Positions 15,603 through 25,395 of a DNA stretch of 64,000 nucleotides are shown piece by piece. Each line of letters begins with the position of its first letter. Within the stretch, counting starts at the first letter, position 1. The stretch comes from Mycobacterium sp. IS-1264. GTDB taxonomy: Bacteria > Actinomycetota > Actinomycetes > Mycobacteriales > Mycobacteriaceae. The position numbers and the translations under genes were made by a program. Where the stretch lies: the NCBI RefSeq assembly GCF_001954195.1, contig NZ_MBES01000070.1, positions 1 to 64,000 on the forward strand, in the 5' to 3' direction. The notes under the pieces were generated by a model. The model was given only the letters and a program-made list of their open reading frames with translations, was not told the origin of the DNA and ran no database searches.

Positions 15603-18056
15603 CTAGATGACTGCCACTTCGTCCGCGCCACCTAGGACGGCCAGCAGGTGTTTTTGCACCTCGGCTCGCGCGGTGTCGTCACCGCCCGGCTCGGGCCCGG
15701 GCGGCAGCACCACCGAGAACACGTCGGCGGCCGTCGACCCGAACGTATTGACCTTCGCCCAAACGATATCCGCCCCAGCCCTTTCCAGCGCCCGGGTCAG
15801 CAGGGCCAGCAGGCCGGGCCGATCCATCGCGCGCACCTCGACGGCCAGCTGCCCGTCGGAGGCGGTGTCGAGCCACAGGATGTGCGGTGGGGCGGTGGAA
15901 CGCGTCAGGGGCGCTCCCGCCTGTACCTCACCCGCCCGCGCCGACGCCGTGGCCTCGGCGTGACGTTTCTCCACCATCGCCAGGACATCGATGTCGCCGG
16001 CAAGGGCGCCCACGAACTGCTGGCGCAGCAATTCCGCCGCGGGCGGGGAGCCGAAGTGCGGCGACACCACGAATTCGGTGACCGCGACTCCTTCGTGGCT
16101 GTTCACCGTCGCCGAATGGACGCCCAGCGAGTTCAGTGCCAGCACGGCGGCCGCCTTCGACACCAGTCCCCGCTGGTCCGCGGCGACCATGACGACGTGA
16201 TAGGCGCGCGAGCCGTCGACGGGCGTGATTTCCACGTGTACCCCGCGGTCCGTGGCCAGCGAAAGATAATGCGGCGCAGTCGGTTCGACCCGCGGAAGGG
16301 GCTCACCGGCCATCACCAGCCGGCAGCGACTCACCAGATCGTCGACCAGCAGGGCCTTCCATTCGCTCCACACCCCGGGGCCGGTGGCCTTGGAGTCCGC
16401 TTCCGTCAGCGCGTGCAGCACCTCGAGCAGTTGTGGATCCCCGCCGAGTGCCTCGGATACGCCCTCGATCGTGGCGGGGTCGTTCAGGTCGCTGCGGGTG
16501 GCCACGATCGGCAGCAGCAGGTGGTGGCGCACCAGTTTCGAGAGCAATTCGATGTCGGGGGGCGCGATCCCGAGCCTGGCGCCGATCTCCCTCGTCATCT
16601 CGGCGCCGAGCACACTGTGATCGACGCCCCGGCCCTTTCCGATGTCGTGCAGCAGCGCGCCGAGCGCGAGCAGGTCGGGGCGCGCCACGCGGGTGGACAG
16701 TGGTGCCGCGTGGACGGCGGTCTCGACCACGTGACGATCGACCGTCCACTTGTGTGCAACGTCGCGGGGCGGAAGGTCGCGAATCGCAGCCCATTCCGGC
16801 AACAATCGCTCCCATATCCCGGTGCGGTCGAGCGCTTCGATCGTCGCCACCGTCGTGGGCCCGGCGGAAAGCACAACCAGCAGGTCGTCCAGCGCCTCGC
16901 GCGGCCAGGGCGTGGGCAGCTCGGGCGCCCCGGTCGCCAGGCGGTTCAATGTGGCTGCGCCGATGGGCAATCCGGTGTCGGCCGATGCGGCCGCAACGCG
17001 GAGCACCAGGCCGGGGTCGGTTTCGGGTTGGGCATCGCGGGCGAGCACGATTTCGCCCGCGTACTCGACCACGCCCTCGTCGAGTGGTCGCCGTTTCGGG
17101 CGCCGCACCAAAGCCGACACGCCGCGGCGCGGCAGCGCGTTTTCCGCGGTGCGCATCCCCGTTTCGGCGTGGTAGCCGATGGTGCGGCCGGCGCTGGAAA
17201 GCTTGCGCGACAGGTCGAATCGGTCCCCGATGTGCAAGGCAGCGCTGATCTCGTCCGCGAACTGGGCCAGCAGCTGATCGCGTCCGCGCCCCGACACCCG
17301 GTGCAGCTCGGTGCGCACATCGAGCAGCGTCAGGTAGGCATCGTCCAGTGAACCCCCCGGTGTCTCCGGGCGGCCCATACCGTGACGGTCGATCAGCTGG
17401 GCGACCCCCAGCGCGTCGAGCAGTTGCACGTCGCGCAGGCCGCCGCGGCCCGATTTCAGGTCCGGCTCGGCCCGCTGCGATATCCGGCCACAACGCTGCC
17501 AGCGGGCCTGCGTTATTTCGACGAGCTCGTCCATCCGGGAACGAATTGCGCTGCGCCACTGCTTTCTTGCGCCGGAGATCAATTCGTCGGACAGCTCGGG
17601 ATCGCCGGCGATGTGGCGGGCGTCCAACATGCCCAGTGCCGCGATCATGTCGGAATTGGCGACGCCGAGCGCCCCGGAGACCGTTCGCACGCTGTGGTCG
17701 AGCCGGACGTTGGCGTCCCACAACGGATACCACAACCTGTCGGCGACCCGCTGCAGCACGTCCGCAGACTTGTTGTCGTGCAACAGCATTAGGTCCAGAT
17801 CGGAATACGGCAGCAGCTCGTGGCGGCCGATGCCGCCGATCCCGACGATCGCGAAACCACTGGCGTCGGTGATCCCGATCTCCGCCGCCTTGGCGGTCAG
17901 CCAGGACTCGTGCAGATCCAGCCATGCGTGCCGCAGCTCGGCAGCATGCAGTCCAACGCCATCGGAAAGCAGCTTGCGCCGCGCCTCGGCCAAATCGCCT
18001 GCCTCGCAGGCGCCTTCTGCTCCGCTCCCGGACGGATCGGGTGGGTCCGGATTCAT
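15603..18056 (-). CDS. glnD: PII nucleotidylyltransferase GlnD
   Basis: An 817-residue bifunctional enzyme that modifies and demodifies the PII protein in response to nitrogen status. Domains: nucleotidyltransferase with GIGGIGRHELLPYSDLDL near the N-terminus, a helical linker, an HD hydrolase domain (GALLHDIGKG), and two C-terminal ACT domains that sense glutamine. In actinobacteria, including M. tuberculosis, GlnD adenylylates rather than uridylylates PII (established knowledge). The ATG at 18056 follows GGGAGG. It is the last gene of amt-glnB-glnD, 45 bases after glnB. Confidence 0.95.
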   Translation of the reverse strand: MNPDPPDPSGSGAEGACEAGDLAEARRKLLSDGVGLHAAELRHAWLDLHESWLTAKAAEIGITDASGFAIVGIGGIGRHELLPYSDLDLMLLHDNKSADVLQRVADRLWYPLWDANVRLDHSVRTVSGALGVANSDMIAALGMLDARHIAGDPELSDELISGARKQWRSAIRSRMDELVEITQARWQRCGRISQRAEPDLKSGRGGLRDVQLLDALGVAQLIDRHGMGRPETPGGSLDDAYLTLLDVRTELHRVSGRGRDQLLAQFADEISAALHIGDRFDLSRKLSSAGRTIGYHAETGMRTAENALPRRGVSALVRRPKRRPLDEGVVEYAGEIVLARDAQPETDPGLVLRVAAASADTGLPIGAATLNRLATGAPELPTPWPREALDDLLVVLSAGPTTVATIEALDRTGIWERLLPEWAAIRDLPPRDVAHKWTVDRHVVETAVHAAPLSTRVARPDLLALGALLHDIGKGRGVDHSVLGAEMTREIGARLGIAPPDIELLSKLVRHHLLLPIVATRSDLNDPATIEGVSEALGGDPQLLEVLHALTEADSKATGPGVWSEWKALLVDDLVSRCRLVMAGEPLPRVEPTAPHYLSLATDRGVHVEITPVDGSRAYHVVMVAADQRGLVSKAAAVLALNSLGVHSATVNSHEGVAVTEFVVSPHFGSPPAAELLRQQFVGALAGDIDVLAMVEKRHAEATASARAGEVQAGAPLTRSTAPPHILWLDTASDGQLAVEVRAMDRPGLLALLTRALERAGADIVWAKVNTFGSTAADVFSVVLPPGPEPGGDDTARAEVQKHLLAVLGGADEVAVI

Positions 18057-18101
18057 ACCCTCCCGGCCCGTCCGGGTCGGATCAGCAATGTGCGGCTGCT
18101 G

Positions 18102-18440
18102 TCACAGCGCATCGGTTCCGCGTTCACCCGTGCGGACCCGCACTATGGTTTCCACGGGACTCACCCAGACCTTGCCGTCACCGATCTTGCCGGTGCGCGC
18201 CGACCGAACGATGCTGTCCACGACCTTGTCGACGATCGAGTCGTCGACAACGACCTCGATCCGCACCTTCGGCACGAAGTCGACCGAGTATTCCGCGCCC
18301 CGGTAGACCTCCGTGTGGCCCTTCTGCCGTCCGTAGCCCTGAACTTCGCTGACCGTCATCCCCAGGACGCCCGCCTCCTCGAGGGTGGTCTTGACGTCAT
18401 CAAGGGTGAACGGCTTTACGATCGCGGTGATCAGCTTCAT
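18102..18440 (-). CDS. glnB: Nitrogen regulatory protein PII
   Basis: A 112-residue PII trimer subunit that binds ATP/ADP and 2-oxoglutarate and reports nitrogen status to Amt and other targets. The T-loop carries EVYRGAEYSVDF, placing the modified tyrosine at Tyr51 exactly as in the family, and the C-terminal signature (GDGKVWVSPVE) is present. Its ATG overlaps the amt stop by four bases (ATGA), so translation is coupled to the transporter that it gates. GlnD downstream would modify it. Confidence 0.97.
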   Translation of the reverse strand: MKLITAIVKPFTLDDVKTTLEEAGVLGMTVSEVQGYGRQKGHTEVYRGAEYSVDFVPKVRIEVVVDDSIVDKVVDSIVRSARTGKIGDGKVWVSPVETIVRVRTGERGTDAL

Positions 18441-19870
18441 GCGTGCTCTGCCTCCACTTTCTCGTCCACCCAGTCCTCAGAACCGTTACGGTCGTCCAGC
18501 GCGGTTCGTGTCGGGAGCCCAGACCCCTGGCCGCCGATCACTCCAAAATCGTAACCGCTCTCCGCGTGCTCGGCCTCGTCGATACCCGAGGATTCCGCCT
18601 CGGGGTTGAGGCGCAACCCGATGGTGTACTTCAGGATCAGGGCCAGGATGAGCGTAACGATGCCGGAGTAGAACAGGACGGAGAACGCGCCGACCGCCTG
18701 CCGCTCCAGCTGTGCCCAGCCGCCGCCGTAGAACAAGCCCTTCGATACACCGGCCACGCCGTTGATCGCCGGGCTCTCCGGCGCGGCGAGCAGGCCGACC
18801 AGCAGCGTGCCCGCCAGACCGCCGACCAGGTGCACGCCGACCACGTCGAGCGAGTCGTCGAAGCCCAACCGGAACTTCAGCCCGACCGCCAGCGCGCAGA
18901 CCACGCCGGCCACCGCACCGACCGCGATCGCGCCCAGGATGTTGACCGACGAGCACGACGGGGTGATGGCAACCAGCCCGGCGACGATGCCCGACGCCGC
19001 GCCCAGTGTCGTGGGCTTCCCGTCGCGGATCCGCTCGGTCAGCAGCCAGCCGAGCATGGCGGTGGCAGTGGCGACCGTGGTGGTCATGAATGTCGATCCG
19101 GCGGCGCCGTTCGAGCTGGTCGCCGACCCGGCGTTGAACCCGAACCAGCCGAACCACAGCAACCCGGCGCCGAGCATCACGAACGGCAGGTTGTGCGGCC
19201 GGAACAGCGTCGTCGGCCAGCCCTTGCGCTTGCCCAGGACGATCGCCAGCATCAGGCCGGCCACACCGGAGTTGATATGGACCGCGGTACCACCGGCGAA
19301 GTCGATCGCGTGCAACTTGTTGTTGATCCAGCCGCCGTGCTCGGAGGCGAAGCCGTCGGCCGCGAAGACCCAGTGCGCGACCGGGAAGTAGACCAGCGTC
19401 GCCCACAGCCCGGCGAACACCAACCACGCGGTGAACTTCAGCCGGTCCGCCACCGCTCCCGAGATCAGCGCGACGGTGATGATCGCGAACATCAGCTGGA
19501 AGGCCACGAAGACGGTGGCCGGCATGGTGCCGGCGAGCGGGATGTCGACCTGCGCGACGCCCTTGGTGGCGTCGGCCTTCACGGCATTGCCCCCGATCAG
19601 CTTGGCCAGACCCCAGTAGTCGGTCGGGCTGCCTACGACACCACCCTTGTCGTTACCGAACGACATCGAGTAGCCGTACAGCACCCACAGCACTGTCACC
19701 ACGCCCATGGAGCTGATGCTCATCATGATCATGTTGAGCACGCTTCTGGTGCGGACCATGCCGCCGTAGAAGAAGGCCAGACCCGGTGTCATCAACAGCA
19801 CCAGAGCGGAACTCGCCAACATCCAGGCGGTATCACCGGTATCGGGTTGGCCCAATTGCGGGAAACTCAC
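18437..19870 (-). CDS. amt: Ammonium transporter Amt
   Basis: A 477-residue integral membrane ammonium channel with about eleven hydrophobic segments. It has the Amt signature regions DFAGGTAVHINSGVAGL and GFDDSLDVVGVHLVGG, the latter containing a pore histidine. The cytoplasmic tail is acidic. GTG at 19870 is preceded by GGAGGTGAAAGCGA. First gene of the amt-glnB-glnD operon, the arrangement also found in Corynebacterium (amtB-glnK-glnD). A GlnR-like double site lies 77-114 bases upstream, consistent with induction under nitrogen limitation. Confidence 0.96.
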   Translation of the reverse strand: MSFPQLGQPDTGDTAWMLASSALVLLMTPGLAFFYGGMVRTRSVLNMIMMSISSMGVVTVLWVLYGYSMSFGNDKGGVVGSPTDYWGLAKLIGGNAVKADATKGVAQVDIPLAGTMPATVFVAFQLMFAIITVALISGAVADRLKFTAWLVFAGLWATLVYFPVAHWVFAADGFASEHGGWINNKLHAIDFAGGTAVHINSGVAGLMLAIVLGKRKGWPTTLFRPHNLPFVMLGAGLLWFGWFGFNAGSATSSNGAAGSTFMTTTVATATAMLGWLLTERIRDGKPTTLGAASGIVAGLVAITPSCSSVNILGAIAVGAVAGVVCALAVGLKFRLGFDDSLDVVGVHLVGGLAGTLLVGLLAAPESPAINGVAGVSKGLFYGGGWAQLERQAVGAFSVLFYSGIVTLILALILKYTIGLRLNPEAESSGIDEAEHAESGYDFGVIGGQGSGLPTRTALDDRNGSEDWVDEKVEAEHA

Positions 19871-19946
19871 TCGCTTTCACCTCCGGTCGACATGAGTAGG
19901 CCGACAGGCAGGTGCCTGTGGCCTGCGAGAACCATGCGCAATTGTT

Positions 19947-19984
19947 GTTTCGGCAATGGGGCCGCCATGTTTCGGCGGTATTAA
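19947..19984 (-). promoter_or_regulatory. GlnR-like double binding site upstream of amt
   Basis: On the minus strand two GAAAC half-boxes occur exactly 22 bases apart (complements at 19969-19973 and 19947-19951), the spacing expected of the actinobacterial GlnR consensus GTnAC-n6-GAAAC repeated twice. The GTnAC half-boxes are degenerate. It lies upstream of amt, a known GlnR target in mycobacteria. Confidence 0.5.
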
Positions 19985-20009
19985 CGTCCCGCGTGGCATG
20001 TAAGCGGTC

Positions 20010-21320
20010 TCAGCCGAGCAGCGCGTCCACGAATGCGGCGGGCTCGAAGGGCGCCAGATCGTCGGGTCCTTCGCCGAGTCCGACCAGCTTTACCGGCACG
20101 CCGAGCTCTTGCTGAACGCGGAAAACGATGCCGCCCTTGGCCGTTCCGTCCAGCTTGGTCAGTACCGCGCCGGTGATTTCCACGACCTCGGCGAAAACCC
20201 GCGCCTGCGCCAGCCCGTTCTGTCCGATGGTGGCGTCGAGGACCAGCAGCACCTCGTCGACGGCGGCGCGCCGGGTGACCACCCGCTTGACCTTGTCGAG
20301 TTCGTCCATCAGGCCGACCTTGGTGTGCAACCGGCCGGCCGTGTCGATCACCACGACGTCGGCACCCGCGGCGATCCCCTTGTCGACCGCGTCGAAGGCC
20401 ACCGACGCCGGATCGGCGCCTTCGGGGCCGCGCACCACCTCGGCGCCCACGCGCGCCGCCCAGGTCTGCAGCTGATCGGCGGCCGCGGCTCGGAACGTGT
20501 CGGCGGCGCCGAGGACGACGCGGCGCCCGTCGGCGACCAGCACCCGGGCCAGCTTGCCGACGGTGGTGGTTTTTCCGGTGCCGTTGACGCCGACGATCAG
20601 CAGCACCGACGGGTGGTCGGCGTGCGGCAGGGCGCGGATCGACCGGTCCATGCTGGGTTGCAGCTCGGTGATCAGGACGTCGCGCAGGACCGCCTTTGCG
20701 TCGGCCTCGGTGCGCACGTTGCCGCTGGCCAGGCGGCTCCGCAGCTGCGAGACCACCGAGTCGGCGACCACCGGGCCCAGATCGGCGACTAACAGCGTGT
20801 CCTCGACGTCCTGCCAGGAGTCCTCGTCCAGGTCGCCGCCGCCGATCAATCCGAGCACGCTGCGGCCCAGGGCGTTCTGCGATCGGGCCAGCCGGCCGCG
20901 CAGTCGTTCCAGCCGGCCTTCGGGCGGCGCGATGGCCTCGATCTCGGCGGCGGCCGGCGCCTCCGGGGCCTCTGGTGCCACCGGCTCGGGTTCGGGCGCC
21001 GCGGGTTCGGGCGCCGCCTCCGGGAGGTGGACGTCGGAGATCGTGCGCCGCGGCGCGTCGCGGGGAACGGTGGCGTCGTCGCCGACGGCGGGCAGGCCGG
21101 CGGTGTCGAGCCGGTCTGCCGTCGGCGCGGACTGGCTGAAGGTGATGCCCGACGAGGCGGTGTAGCCGCCCGAGCGGTCGAGCGCGCCCGGTTCGGCCGT
21201 CGTCGTCAGGCTGATGCGGCGGCGGCGGTAACGGCGCAGACCCAGGACCAACGCGACGATGATGACCAGGGCGGCGATGGCGCCCAGGACCGCGATGGCG
21301 ATCCAAAGACCTTGCGACAC
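20010..21320 (-). CDS. ftsY: Signal recognition particle receptor FtsY
   Basis: A 436-residue SRP receptor GTPase that docks Ffh-ribosome complexes at the membrane. The N-terminus has one transmembrane segment (IAIAVLGAIAALVIIVALVLGL) followed by basic residues, then a Pro/Glu/Ala-rich acidic linker, then the NG domain with GVNGTGKTTTVGKL, DTAGRLHTKVGLMDEL and TKLDGTAKGG. GTG start at 21320. It lies 57 bases downstream of smc on the same strand, as in M. tuberculosis (Rv2921c). Confidence 0.96.
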   Translation of the reverse strand: MSQGLWIAIAVLGAIAALVIIVALVLGLRRYRRRRISLTTTAEPGALDRSGGYTASSGITFSQSAPTADRLDTAGLPAVGDDATVPRDAPRRTISDVHLPEAAPEPAAPEPEPVAPEAPEAPAAAEIEAIAPPEGRLERLRGRLARSQNALGRSVLGLIGGGDLDEDSWQDVEDTLLVADLGPVVADSVVSQLRSRLASGNVRTEADAKAVLRDVLITELQPSMDRSIRALPHADHPSVLLIVGVNGTGKTTTVGKLARVLVADGRRVVLGAADTFRAAAADQLQTWAARVGAEVVRGPEGADPASVAFDAVDKGIAAGADVVVIDTAGRLHTKVGLMDELDKVKRVVTRRAAVDEVLLVLDATIGQNGLAQARVFAEVVEITGAVLTKLDGTAKGGIVFRVQQELGVPVKLVGLGEGPDDLAPFEPAAFVDALLG

Positions 21321-21377
21321 GCTGACATTCTTCCAAGCGGCCGCGCGCCGGTTGGAGCGGCCCCAACTGCAACGGCG

Positions 21378-24300
21378 CTAGTTGGAACTGGAGACCAGCT
21401 GCTCCACCTGCTGGCCGCGCATGCGCTGCGAGATCACCGCGGTGATGCCGTCGCCCTGCATGGTCACGCCGTACAGCGCGTCGGCGACCTCCATCGTCGG
21501 CTTCTGGTGCGTGATGATGATGATCTGCGACTGGGCGCGTAGCTGTTCGAACAGGCCGATCAACCGGCGCAGGTTCACGTCGTCGAGCGCGGCCTCGACC
21601 TCGTCCATGATGTAGAACGGCGACGGGCGGGCCCGGAAGATCGCGACCAGCATCGCCACTGCGGTCAGCGCCTTTTCGCCGCCGGACAGCAACGACAGCC
21701 GGGTGATCTTCTTGCCGGGCGGACGCGCCTCCACCTCGATGCCGGTAGTGAGCATGTCGTCGGGATCGGTGAGCCGCAGCCGGCCCTCGCCGCCGGGAAA
21801 CAGCGCGGTGAACACGTCGGAGAACTCGCGTTCCACGTCGGTGAAGGCGTCGGTGAACACCTGCAGGATGCGGGCGTCGACGTCGGCGACCACGTCCAGC
21901 AGATCCTTGCGGGCCGCCTTGACGTCCTCGAGCTGGGTGGACAGGAAGTTGTAGCGTTCCTCCAGCGCGGCGAACTCCTCGAGCGCCAGCGGGTTGACCC
22001 TGCCCAGCTCGGCCAGCTCGCGCTCGGCGCGTTTGGCCCGGCGCTCCTGGGTGGCGCGGTCATACGGCATCGGCGCGGGCATGGTCACCTGTTCGCCGCG
22101 CTCGCGGGCCTGCTCGAATTCGGCCATCTCGAGATCGGTGGGGGGCAGCGCGACCTCGGGGCCGTACTCGGCGATCAGGTCGGCCGGCGCCATGCCGAAC
22201 TGCTCCAGCACCATCTGCTCGAGCTGCTCGATGCGCAGGGCCGCTTGGGCGTTGGCCACCTCGTCGCGGTGCAGCGAATCGGTCAGGGTGGCCACCCGGG
22301 CCCCGAGCTGATGCACCTCGTCGCGGACCGCCGACATGGCAACGGATCGCTCCTGACGTTCCGTGACCAGGGCGTCGCGGATTTGCGACGTCGCGGCGAC
22401 CACGCGGTCGAGCCGCTCGGCCAGCAGCCGCCCGGCGTCGGCCACCGCCGCGGCCACCGCGGCCGCGCGCAATCGCGCCGCGTGCGCTTGCTGGGCCCGG
22501 ATCCGCGCCTCGCGTTCGGCGGCGGCCGCGCGGCGCAACGAATCCGCTCGCCCGCGCACCGCGTTGGCCCGTTCCTCGGCGGTGCGGACCGCGAGCCGCG
22601 CCTCCACCTCGGCACCGCGCGCGCTTTCGGCGGCGGCCGCGATCTGCTGGCGATTGACGGGGTCGGCCACCTGCACGTGCTGCGTTTCTTGGGCGTTGCG
22701 CAGCCGCGTTTCGAGCTCGGTGACCTCTTCGACGGTCTGCGCCCGCCCCGACTCCAACTCCTCGCGCTGGTGCAGCAGCCGGTTCCACTCCTGATCGGCG
22801 GTGCGGGCGTCCTGACCGAGCCGACCGAGCTGCTCGTACATCGCCGAGATCGCGGTGTCGGATTCGTTGAGCGCGGCCAACGCCTGCTCGGCGGAGTCTT
22901 GACGGGCGCTCTGCTCGGTCAGTGCGCCGGACAGCGCCGCGCTCAGCTGAGCCACCTGCGCCTCCGCCGCGGCGAGCTCGCTGCCGGCCTTGTCGATTTC
23001 CGAGGTGAGCTCCAGCGTGGACAGCTTGCGGTCGGAGCCGCCGCTCACCCAGCCGGCGCCCACCAGGTCACCGTCGACGGTGACCGCACGCAATTGCGGG
23101 CGCGCCGCCACCAGATCCAGCGCCTGGCCCAGGTCACCGACCACGGCGACCCCAGAGAGCATCGCGACCATCGCGCCGCGCAGCCGCTGCGGCGCCTCGA
23201 CCAGATCGAGCGCCCATAGGGCGCCGCCGGGTAGCTCACCGGCCGGTGCGGGATTATCGGCGGGCCAGTCGCCCAGCACCAGGGCCGCGCGGCCGCCGTC
23301 GGCCGCCTTCAGCGCGGAGACCGCCGAACGGGCGGCGCCGAAGCTTTCGACGGCCAGCGCGTCCGCCGCGGACCCGAGCACCGCGGCCAACGCCGTCTCG
23401 TAACCGGACCGAACCTTGACCAACTTGGCGACGGGGCCGAAAAGCCCTGCGACGCTGTAGTTTTGCGTAAGCCATGCCGCGCCGTCCTTGCGCTCGAGGC
23501 CCACCGAGAGCGCATCGATGCGGGCCCGCAGCGACGCCACCTGACGTTCGGCCTCCCGCTCGGCGGACTGCAGCTCGGCGACGCGTTCGTCGGCCAACCG
23601 CAGCGCGGCCACCGTGCGTTCGTGGTGCTCGTCCAGGCCGACCTCGCCCTGGTCCAGTTCGCCGACGCGGCCCTGCACCGTTTCGAACTCCGCCTTGGTC
23701 TGCTGCGCGCGGGCGGCGGCGTGTTCGATGCGTTCGGTCAGGCGCGCGACGCTGTCGTCGATCGATTCGACGCGCGCTCGCATCGTCTCCACCTGACCGG
23801 CCAGCCGCGCCAGACCCTCCCGCCGGTCCGCCTCGGCCCGGACCGCCGCCAGGTGGGCCCGGTCGGCCTCGGCGGCGGCGCGCTCGCGCTCGGCCAATTC
23901 CGCGCGGGCGGCATCCAGCCGGGTGCCCGCCGCGGCCAGCTCGGCCAACAGCCGCTGCTCGGCGGCCGCGACCTGCTCGGCCTCGGCTTCCAGCGCGTCG
24001 GGGTCGGTGTCTCCGGTCGTCGCCGGCTCGACGTCGAGATGCTGGGCGCGCTCGTTGGCGATGCGCACGGTCGCGCCCACGCGTTCGGCCAGGGCGGAGA
24101 GCCCGAACCACGTGTGCTGAACCGACTCGGCGCGGCCGGACAGGTCGGCGAGCGCGGTCTCGTGCGCGGTCAGCTCCTCGGATGCCACCGCGAGGCGGGC
24201 GGCGGCCTCGTCGTGTTCGCGGCGCATCGCCGCCTCGGCCTCGAGGATCGCGTCGCGCTCCACCTGCCGACTGACCAGGTCGTCGGCGGCCAGCCGCAGT

Positions 24301-24977
24301 TTGGCATCGCGCAGATCGGCCTGGATGGTTTGGGCGCGGCGGGCCACCTCGGCCTGCCGACCCAGCGGTTTGAGCTGACGCCTTAATTCGGTTGTCAGAT
24401 CGGTGAGCCGGGCGAGGTTCGCCGACATCGCTTCGAGTTTGCGGAGCGCTTTTTCCTTGCGCTTGCGGTGCTTGAGCACGCCGGCGGCTTCCTCGATGAA
24501 CGCGCGGCGATCTTCGGGTCGCGACTGCAGGATCTCGTCGAGCTTGCCCTGCCCGACGATCACGTGCATCTCGCGCCCGATGCCCGAGTCGCTTAGCAGC
24601 TCCTGCACGTCCATCAAACGGCAACTGGCGCCGTTGATTTCGTATTCACTTGCGCCGTCGCGGAACATCCGCCGAGTGATCGACACTTCGGAGTACTCGA
24701 TCGGCAGCGCATTGTCGGAGTTGTCGATGGTGACGGTGACTTCGGCGCGGCCCAGCGGTGCGCGCGACGAGGTGCCGGCGAAGATGACGTCTTCCATCTT
24801 TCCGCCGCGCAGCGTCTTTGCGCCCTGCTCCCCCATCACCCAGGCCAGGGCGTCGACCACGTTGGATTTGCCGGAGCCGTTGGGGCCCACCACGGCGGTG
24901 ATGCCGGGCTCGAAGCGCAGAGTCGTCGGCGATGCGAAGGACTTGAAGCCCTTCAGCGTCAGACTCTTGAGGTACAC
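21378..24977 (-). CDS. smc: Chromosome segregation ATPase SMC
   Basis: A 1199-residue SMC protein that, with ScpA and ScpB, compacts and segregates the chromosome. It has an N-terminal Walker A (GPNGSGKSNVVDAL), two long Ala/Glu/Arg-rich coiled coils, a central hinge around residues 500-640 (SVAGLFGPVAKLVKV to VSGGSDRK), and a C-terminal ABC signature LSGGEKALTAVAML with Walker B FYIMDEVEAALDD. Length is typical. ATG at 24977. It follows acyP and precedes ftsY. Confidence 0.98.
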   Translation of the reverse strand: MYLKSLTLKGFKSFASPTTLRFEPGITAVVGPNGSGKSNVVDALAWVMGEQGAKTLRGGKMEDVIFAGTSSRAPLGRAEVTVTIDNSDNALPIEYSEVSITRRMFRDGASEYEINGASCRLMDVQELLSDSGIGREMHVIVGQGKLDEILQSRPEDRRAFIEEAAGVLKHRKRKEKALRKLEAMSANLARLTDLTTELRRQLKPLGRQAEVARRAQTIQADLRDAKLRLAADDLVSRQVERDAILEAEAAMRREHDEAAARLAVASEELTAHETALADLSGRAESVQHTWFGLSALAERVGATVRIANERAQHLDVEPATTGDTDPDALEAEAEQVAAAEQRLLAELAAAGTRLDAARAELAERERAAAEADRAHLAAVRAEADRREGLARLAGQVETMRARVESIDDSVARLTERIEHAAARAQQTKAEFETVQGRVGELDQGEVGLDEHHERTVAALRLADERVAELQSAEREAERQVASLRARIDALSVGLERKDGAAWLTQNYSVAGLFGPVAKLVKVRSGYETALAAVLGSAADALAVESFGAARSAVSALKAADGGRAALVLGDWPADNPAPAGELPGGALWALDLVEAPQRLRGAMVAMLSGVAVVGDLGQALDLVAARPQLRAVTVDGDLVGAGWVSGGSDRKLSTLELTSEIDKAGSELAAAEAQVAQLSAALSGALTEQSARQDSAEQALAALNESDTAISAMYEQLGRLGQDARTADQEWNRLLHQREELESGRAQTVEEVTELETRLRNAQETQHVQVADPVNRQQIAAAAESARGAEVEARLAVRTAEERANAVRGRADSLRRAAAAEREARIRAQQAHAARLRAAAVAAAVADAGRLLAERLDRVVAATSQIRDALVTERQERSVAMSAVRDEVHQLGARVATLTDSLHRDEVANAQAALRIEQLEQMVLEQFGMAPADLIAEYGPEVALPPTDLEMAEFEQARERGEQVTMPAPMPYDRATQERRAKRAERELAELGRVNPLALEEFAALEERYNFLSTQLEDVKAARKDLLDVVADVDARILQVFTDAFTDVEREFSDVFTALFPGGEGRLRLTDPDDMLTTGIEVEARPPGKKITRLSLLSGGEKALTAVAMLVAIFRARPSPFYIMDEVEAALDDVNLRRLIGLFEQLRAQSQIIIITHQKPTMEVADALYGVTMQGDGITAVISQRMRGQQVEQLVSSSN

Positions 24978-25101
24978 GGCTCGCCAGACTACCGGTCAAA
25001 TTGCCCGCGTCCGGCTCTACCGAAGGGTGTCGGCCAGCACGAAATTTGCCTGCCGTTCACATATCGGCGCACTGGCCACACGGGCCACATCAGTCACTCG
25101 G

Positions 25102-25395
25102 TCAGCGCTCGACGAAACCGTCGAACTGCTCGGTCGGCGCCGACCAATCGGCGACGACCTTGTCGACGTGTCCGGGCGTGCCGCCGCCGTCGAGCAGCTG
25201 CAGTAGTTTCTCGCCCGCCTCGCGCGGGCCCTGGGCGACCACCCGCACGCGGCCGTCGGGCTGGTTGGCCGCATAGCCGGTGAGGCCCAGCTCCAGCGCG
25301 CGGCAGCGGGTCCACCAGCGGAAACCGACGCCCTGGACCCTCCCGTGCACCCAGGCGGTGAGCCGGACTTCAGGATCCGACGTTGGATTCGACAC
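25102..25395 (-). CDS. acyP: Acylphosphatase
   Basis: A 97-residue acylphosphatase that hydrolyses carboxyl-phosphate bonds. The signature VQGVGFRWWTR supplies the catalytic arginine and GYAANQPDGRV supplies the asparagine. The GTG at 25395 overlaps the 3' end of the OsmC-like gene by 26 bases; no start closer to the domain is evident, so the overlap is probably real. Matches Rv2922A in position between the OsmC-like gene and smc. Confidence 0.9.
   Translation of the reverse strand: MSNPTSDPEVRLTAWVHGRVQGVGFRWWTRCRALELGLTGYAANQPDGRVRVVAQGPREAGEKLLQLLDGGGTPGHVDKVVADWSAPTEQFDGFVER

Noticed and set aside
15648..17351. 567-codon plus-strand frame
   Set aside because: Antisense shadow of glnD with low-complexity Arg/His/Gln composition and no domain.
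18443..19984. 513-codon plus-strand frame
   Set aside because: Antisense to amt; composition typical of a reversed membrane-protein gene and without recognisable motif.
24978..25101. Small gene between acyP and smc
   Set aside because: Only short frames without a ribosome site were seen; nothing supports a gene.
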